Source of the DNA: Paragemmobacter straminiformis
GTDB taxonomy: Bacteria; Pseudomonadota; Alphaproteobacteria; Rhodobacterales; Rhodobacteraceae
Length of the DNA stretch: 64,000 nt
NCBI RefSeq assembly: GCF_014243445.1
Contig: NZ_JACLQD010000002.1
Coordinates: 434,001 to 498,000, forward strand
Direction: 5' to 3'
Below are positions 60,432 to 64,000 of the stretch, piece after piece. The notes below the pieces were generated by a model. That model saw only the letters and a list, made by a program, of their open reading frames with translations. It did not search any database and was not told where the DNA came from. Each line of letters begins with the position of its first letter. Position 1 is the first letter of the stretch. The position numbers and the translations under genes are program-made.

Positions 60432-61523
60432 ATGAAAAACGGCCAGCAGGATGGCGGCGAGGGTGCGCCCTTGCCCGGATGGGTGCCCGAAACCGCGCGG
60501 CTTTATCTGGCGCATACCGGCGACGGGGTCTCGCTGCGCGAACTTGCGCGGCAACGGGGGGTGCATGCCTCGACCGTGATGCGGCAGGTGCGGCGCTATG
60601 AAAGCAGGCGCGACGATGTGCTGGTGGACCAGGCGCTTGACGGGTTGAAGGCGGTCAGCGACCCGGACGCGGCCACGCAGGCAGGGACCGGACCCGACCG
60701 GCCCGTGCCGCGTGCGGGTGCGGTGCCGCAAGAGGCGGAGCTGTCGCGCGAGGCGCGGCGGGTTCTGGGGCGGATGGCGGAAACATCGGCGGTGCTGGCG
60801 GTCTCGGCCGATCTCGGGACGGCGGTGGTGCTGCGGCAGGGCGGCGAGGGCAAGACGCAGCGGCTTTGCACGGTCGAGCGGTCTGTGGCGCAGGCCTTTG
60901 CGCTGAAGGACTGGATCACCTGCGACAAGCCGGGCCGGGTTTCGGTTTACCGGCTGACCGTGGCGGGGCGGGCGGCGCTGCGGCGCATGGCGGCCGCGCA
61001 GTCCGACGGCGGCTATGGCGCGCAGCACCGGCAGATGGAGATGCGCGAGATCGACGAGGCGGGCGGGCCGCAGCGCATTCGGGTCAATGTCGCGGAAAGC
61101 CCGATCGTGATGCTGGGGCGCAAGCGCGACAAGGACGGCAAGCCCTATCTGGAGGGCGAGTTGATCCGCGTGGCCGAACGTCTGCGCGAGGATTTCGAAC
61201 TGGCGCAGATGGGGCCGCGCGTGGCGCAGAACTGGGACCGCTTTCTGACGGCGGGCGACAGGGGTGGTTTCCGGTCGGATTCGGGCCTTGCCGAGGGGCC
61301 GAGGGCGGCGCGGGAACGGGTGTTGCTGGCGCTGGCCGATCTGGGGCCGGGGCTTGGCGATGTGGTGTTGCGCGTGTGCTGCTTTGTCGAGGGGATCGAG
61401 ACGACCGAACGGCATATGGGCTGGGCGGCGCGGTCGGGCAAGATCGTGCTGCGCATCGCCTTGCAGCGCCTGAAACGGCATTACGAAGAGCGGTATGGCC
61501 GGTCGGGGCCGCTGTTCGGTTAG
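60432..61523 (+). CDS. gafA: DUF6456 helix-turn-helix protein, GafA-type gene transfer agent activator
   Basis: A 363-aa DNA-binding protein. The N-terminus has an HTH (about residues 31-55, VSLRELARQRGVHASTVMRQVRRYES). A middle domain at about 105-187 looks winged-helix-like (LSREARRVLGRMA, DKPGRVSVYRLTVAGRAALRRM). The C-terminal DUF6456 domain covers about 218-355 (NVAESPIVMLGRKRDKDGKPYLEGELIRVAERLREDFELAQMGPRVAQNW). This arrangement fits GafA of Rhodobacter capsulatus, the direct activator of the RcGTA cluster, and GafZ (DUF6456) of Caulobacter. A CtrA-like site precedes it and a DUF6477 gene diverges from it. No GTA structural genes lie in the window. Confidence 0.75.
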   Translation: MKNGQQDGGEGAPLPGWVPETARLYLAHTGDGVSLRELARQRGVHASTVMRQVRRYESRRDDVLVDQALDGLKAVSDPDAATQAGTGPDRPVPRAGAVPQEAELSREARRVLGRMAETSAVLAVSADLGTAVVLRQGGEGKTQRLCTVERSVAQAFALKDWITCDKPGRVSVYRLTVAGRAALRRMAAAQSDGGYGAQHRQMEMREIDEAGGPQRIRVNVAESPIVMLGRKRDKDGKPYLEGELIRVAERLREDFELAQMGPRVAQNWDRFLTAGDRGGFRSDSGLAEGPRAARERVLLALADLGPGLGDVVLRVCCFVEGIETTERHMGWAARSGKIVLRIALQRLKRHYEERYGRSGPLFG

Positions 61524-62080
61524 GCGCCGAAGCCCTTGGCCAGCAGGCCGAGCGAGAGCAGGCCAAGCCAGCAGGCGGCGGCGCGGCGCATCAGGGCAAG
61601 GCCCGTGCCCGCCGCCGAAGGCAGGCGCTGTCCGATCCAGACCCATGCCACGGCGACAAGAACCACAAGCGCCGTGAAAAGCGCGAACCCCTGTGCCGGT
61701 GCGGTGGCGGGCAGCAGGACAAGGCCGAAGATCAGCGCCTTGGGGTTCAGAAGGGTGGTCACGAAAACGCGGGCCGGGCTGACAAGCGGGCGGTCGCCCT
61801 GATGCGGGCTGACATGCCACAGGCGGATGGCAAGCGACAGAACCCAGAGGCCGGCGATGATGGCGATGGCCGGACGCAGCGCGCCGAGCCACGGGCTTGC
61901 GGCATGGGCCAGCAACGTAAGCGGCACGACGGTGCAAAGATAGGCGGCCAGTTCGACCGGAATGAGCGGCAGCGAGGCGCGCAGCCCGCGGTCGGCACCC
62001 GAAAGCATCATCAGCGTATTGGTCGGCCCCGGCGTAAGCAGAAGCAGCAAGATGGCCAAGGCAATTTCGGGTGTCGGCAT
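61520..62080 (-). CDS. LysE/RhtB family transporter
   Basis: A 186-aa membrane protein with about five to six spans. It begins with TPEIALAILLLLLTPGPTNTLMML, the family start; an LLNPKALIFGLVLLP block follows, also typical. Members export amino acids or related metabolites; the substrate is not predictable. It is shorter than canonical LysE/RhtB (about 205 aa). The stop overlaps the opposing gafA stop by 4 nt. ATG 62080 is chosen because the upstream 20 residues are not membrane-like. Confidence 0.85.
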   Translation of the reverse strand: MPTPEIALAILLLLLTPGPTNTLMMLSGADRGLRASLPLIPVELAAYLCTVVPLTLLAHAASPWLGALRPAIAIIAGLWVLSLAIRLWHVSPHQGDRPLVSPARVFVTTLLNPKALIFGLVLLPATAPAQGFALFTALVVLVAVAWVWIGQRLPSAAGTGLALMRRAAACWLGLLSLGLLAKGFGA

Positions 62081-62277
62081 GTGTGGTTTCCCTGATGTCA
62101 GCCCGACTTGGCAAAAACGGCACCATTCGGGCCATGACATGGATCAAATAGCCGCTTTGCCAAGGGCCGCATAGTCCCGACGCTTGGTTGCGCATGGCGG
62201 GGAAAGGGCTTATCTCGGGGGAAGATCGGCGTTGCCGCGATGTTGGCAGGGGCAGGGCCGGAGCAAGGAGAGCGAGC

Positions 62278-63228
62278 GTGCGCGACCTGAAACTGCCCGA
62301 ACAGCGCCACCCCGAAAAGGCGCACCGGCCCGACAACGAGCAGCCGAAGAAACCGGCATGGATCAGGGTCAAGGCCCCGACCAGCGCGGGCTACAAGCAG
62401 ACGCGCGATATCCTTAAGGAAAAGAAGCTGGTGACAGTCTGCGAGGAAGCGGGCTGTCCCAATGTGGGCGAGTGCTGGAGCCAGGGCCACGCCACCATGA
62501 TGATCATGGGCGAGATCTGCACGCGGGGGTGCACCTTTTGCAACGTGGCGACCGGCAAGCCGCAAACGCTTGACGCTTTCGAGCCGGGTCGGGTGGCGCA
62601 TGCGGTGGCCGAACTTGGTCTGAAACATGTGGTCGTGACCTCGGTCGACCGCGACGATCTCGAGGACGGGGGGGCCGAACATTTCGCCCAGACCATCCGT
62701 GCGATCCGCCACCGCGCGCCTGGAACGACGATCGAGGTGCTGACGCCCGATTTCCTGAAATGCCCGCCCTCGGCGCTTGAGGCGGTTGTCGCGGCGCGGC
62801 CCGATGTGTTCAACCACAACCTTGAAACCGTGCCGGGACTATACCCCGAGGTGCGGCCCGGTGCGCGCTATTTCCATTCGCTGCGCCTGTTGCAGAAGGT
62901 CAAGGAACTTGACCCGACGCTGTTCACCAAATCGGGGATCATGGTGGGCCTTGGCGAGGACCGGCAGTCAGTCTTGCAGGTGATGGACGACATGCGCGCG
63001 GCGGATGTCGATTTCCTGACCATCGGCCAATACCTGCAACCGACGCCCAAGCACCACAGGATCGACCGTTTCGTCACTCCCGACGAATTCAAGGCCTATG
63101 AGACCAGCGCCTATGGCAAGGGGTTTCTGATGGTCTCGGCAACGCCGCTGACGCGGTCGTCCTATCATGCGGGCGACGATTTCGAGCGGCTGCGCGCGGC
63201 GCGGCTGGAAAAACTGGGGCGGGTCTGA
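62278..63228 (+). CDS. lipA: Lipoyl synthase
   Basis: A 316-aa radical SAM enzyme inserting two sulphurs into octanoyl groups on lipoyl domains. Auxiliary cluster ligands lie in [14 protein letters not shown] (CX4CX5C), the radical-SAM cluster in [14 protein letters not shown] (CX3CX2C), and the C-terminal RSSYHAG provides the Ser ligand of the auxiliary cluster. GTG 62278 has AAGGAG seven bases upstream. A GC hairpin spans the stop codon (63216-63236). Monocistronic as seen here. Confidence 0.96.
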   Translation: MRDLKLPEQRHPEKAHRPDNEQPKKPAWIRVKAPTSAGYKQTRDILKEKKLVTVCEEAGCPNVGECWSQGHATMMIMGEICTRGCTFCNVATGKPQTLDAFEPGRVAHAVAELGLKHVVVTSVDRDDLEDGGAEHFAQTIRAIRHRAPGTTIEVLTPDFLKCPPSALEAVVAARPDVFNHNLETVPGLYPEVRPGARYFHSLRLLQKVKELDPTLFTKSGIMVGLGEDRQSVLQVMDDMRAADVDFLTIGQYLQPTPKHHRIDRFVTPDEFKAYETSAYGKGFLMVSATPLTRSSYHAGDDFERLRAARLEKLGRV

Positions 63229-63236
63229 CCCGCCCC
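63216..63236. terminator. GC hairpin at the lipA stop
   Basis: GGGGCGGGT and ACCCGCCCC arms with a 3-nt loop overlap the lipA TGA and lie 8 nt before the convergent porin gene's stop. No T-run, so termination is uncertain. Confidence 0.4.
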
Positions 63237-63243
63237 GAAGCGA

Positions 63244-64000
63244 TCAGAACTTGTAGCCGACCGAAGCATCCATCAGCACGGTGGAATTGTCTCCGTCGGC
63301 GATGCCGCCGGACAGGTAGGCGCCATTGCCAAAGCCCCAAGCCGCCGTCACGCCGTAAAGATATTCCTCTTCGGTGAAGTCCTTGCGCGCAAGGCTGCCG
63401 CCGATGGTCATGTTGTCGGACAGGCGGTAATCGCCGGAAAGCTGGAAGGTCGTGCCGTCGCCGTCGATGGTCTGGCGTGACAGGTAGGCGGAAACGGTGA
63501 ACTGGCCCTGATCATGCGCCACGCCGATCAGGCCCGAAAAACCGCCTTCGAGGCTTTTGTTCTCGATCATGCCTTCGATCTGCGTCTGGCCCATCGTGTA
63601 TTCGCCGGCAAGCTGGAAGAGCGTGCTGCCGGTTCCCTCGAATTTATGCACCGAAGCGCCGTAGCGGATGGCGCCCGCGCTGTTTGAATAGCGCAGGCCG
63701 TAGCTTTGGCGGTCTTCGCGCTTGGCGATGACGCCGACCATCGACGGCGTGCCGAGGGCGACGTTCTGGCCGGGGATCATGCCGCCCGCGTCGATGCCCT
63801 TCATGCCCGCAAAGGAGGGCACGTCGATCAGCATGTCGGCCACGGATTCGGGTGCGCCGATGGCAAATTCGCCAAAGCCCGAATTGACCAGTGCGGCGGC
63901 GTAGAAGGATTTGAGTTCCGGCCCGTTATCCAGCGCAAAGTCGGAATCGGTGCCAAGTTCGACACCAAGCGCGCCGCCACGGTAGCGCAGCATGGCGTCG
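63244..64000 (-). CDS. Outer-membrane porin, 3' part (5' end beyond window)
   Basis: A porin-type beta-barrel that runs off the right edge; about 252 codons are present. Alternating amphipathic strands dominate (GLRYSNSAGAIRYGASVHKF, LFQLAGEYTMGQTQIEGM, TTFQLSGDYRLSDNMTIGGS) and the protein ends DASVGYKF with the terminal Phe of outer-membrane proteins. ATG 63993 is internal, as the frame continues to 64000. General diffusion for small solutes is inferred from Rhodobacter porins. Confidence 0.85.
   Translation of the reverse strand, partial: DAMLRYRGGALGVELGTDSDFALDNGPELKSFYAAALVNSGFGEFAIGAPESVADMLIDVPSFAGMKGIDAGGMIPGQNVALGTPSMVGVIAKREDRQSYGLRYSNSAGAIRYGASVHKFEGTGSTLFQLAGEYTMGQTQIEGMIENKSLEGGFSGLIGVAHDQGQFTVSAYLSRQTIDGDGTTFQLSGDYRLSDNMTIGGSLARKDFTEEEYLYGVTAAWGFGNGAYLSGGIADGDNSTVLMDASVGYKF

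Overview
The window is about 64 kb of GC-rich, gene-dense chromosome from an alphaproteobacterium, most likely the family Rhodobacteraceae (order Rhodobacterales). The assignment rests on several things seen together: a DUF6456 gene-transfer-agent activator (GafA type) divergent from a DUF6477-like gene, an IalB protein, LpxD-linked lipid A genes, non-pyrrolysine MttB plus ASKHA corrinoid-activation genes, DUF1127 and MocR genes, and palindromic intergenic elements of a kind I associate with this group. No IS element, prophage, rRNA operon or CRISPR array was seen. The content is mostly core chromosome.

Layout. 0.2-3.9 kb: zwf-pgl-pgi operon behind a LacI-type palindrome. 4.0-6.6 kb: RidA-like protein, tRNA-Gly(CCC), and a fasciclin / anti-sigma / ECF sigma unit. 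6.7-12.6 kb: a leftward one-carbon set (virulence-factor-family protein, MTHFR-like enzyme, methyl-THF:corrinoid methyltransferase, small protein, CaiB/BaiF CoA-transferase, ASKHA corrinoid reactivase). 12.9-20.6 kb: ppx/gppA-rlmE, cell-wall enzymes (DUF882 peptidase, L,D-transpeptidase), lpxD with a NodF/NodE-like ACP and ketoacyl synthase, and IalB. 21-28 kb: HerA-like ATPase, CorC/HlyC, XerD, an unknown periplasmic protein, aroK-aroB. 28-35 kb: a BNR-repeat protein, surface-polysaccharide enzymes (GT8, pyruvyltransferase, two methyltransferases), tRNA-Gln and a flavoprotein. 35-39 kb: rplM-rpsI, SseB, UDG and a divergent NhaA-like carrier. 39-42.5 kb: KpsT-KpsE-KdsA. 42.5-47.5 kb: DUF1127, a MocR regulator and a polyamine-type ABC transporter lacking its binding protein. 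47.5-58 kb: TetR-PPK2, a hydrolase, metA, an ATPase, a FadL-like porin, MFS, MDR dehydrogenase, nitroreductase, guaA. 58-64 kb: MttB methyltransferase, DUF6477/GafA, LysE, lipA and the 3' part of a porin gene.

How genes work together. zwf, pgl and pgi connect glucose-6-P with the Entner-Doudoroff or pentose-phosphate route. MttB at 58 kb and the 6.7-12.6 kb operon are two halves of one predicted demethylation pathway: MttB moves a methyl group to a corrinoid protein, a second methyltransferase passes it to THF, the MTHFR-like enzyme oxidises it, and the ASKHA protein reactivates the corrinoid. The corrinoid protein itself is not in the window. Three of these proteins carry Arg/Gly-rich tails. 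The GafA-type gene points to a gene transfer agent elsewhere in the genome and has a CtrA-like site in its upstream region. LpxD, ACP/KAS, KpsT/KpsE, KdsA and the scattered sugar-modifying enzymes all serve the cell envelope.
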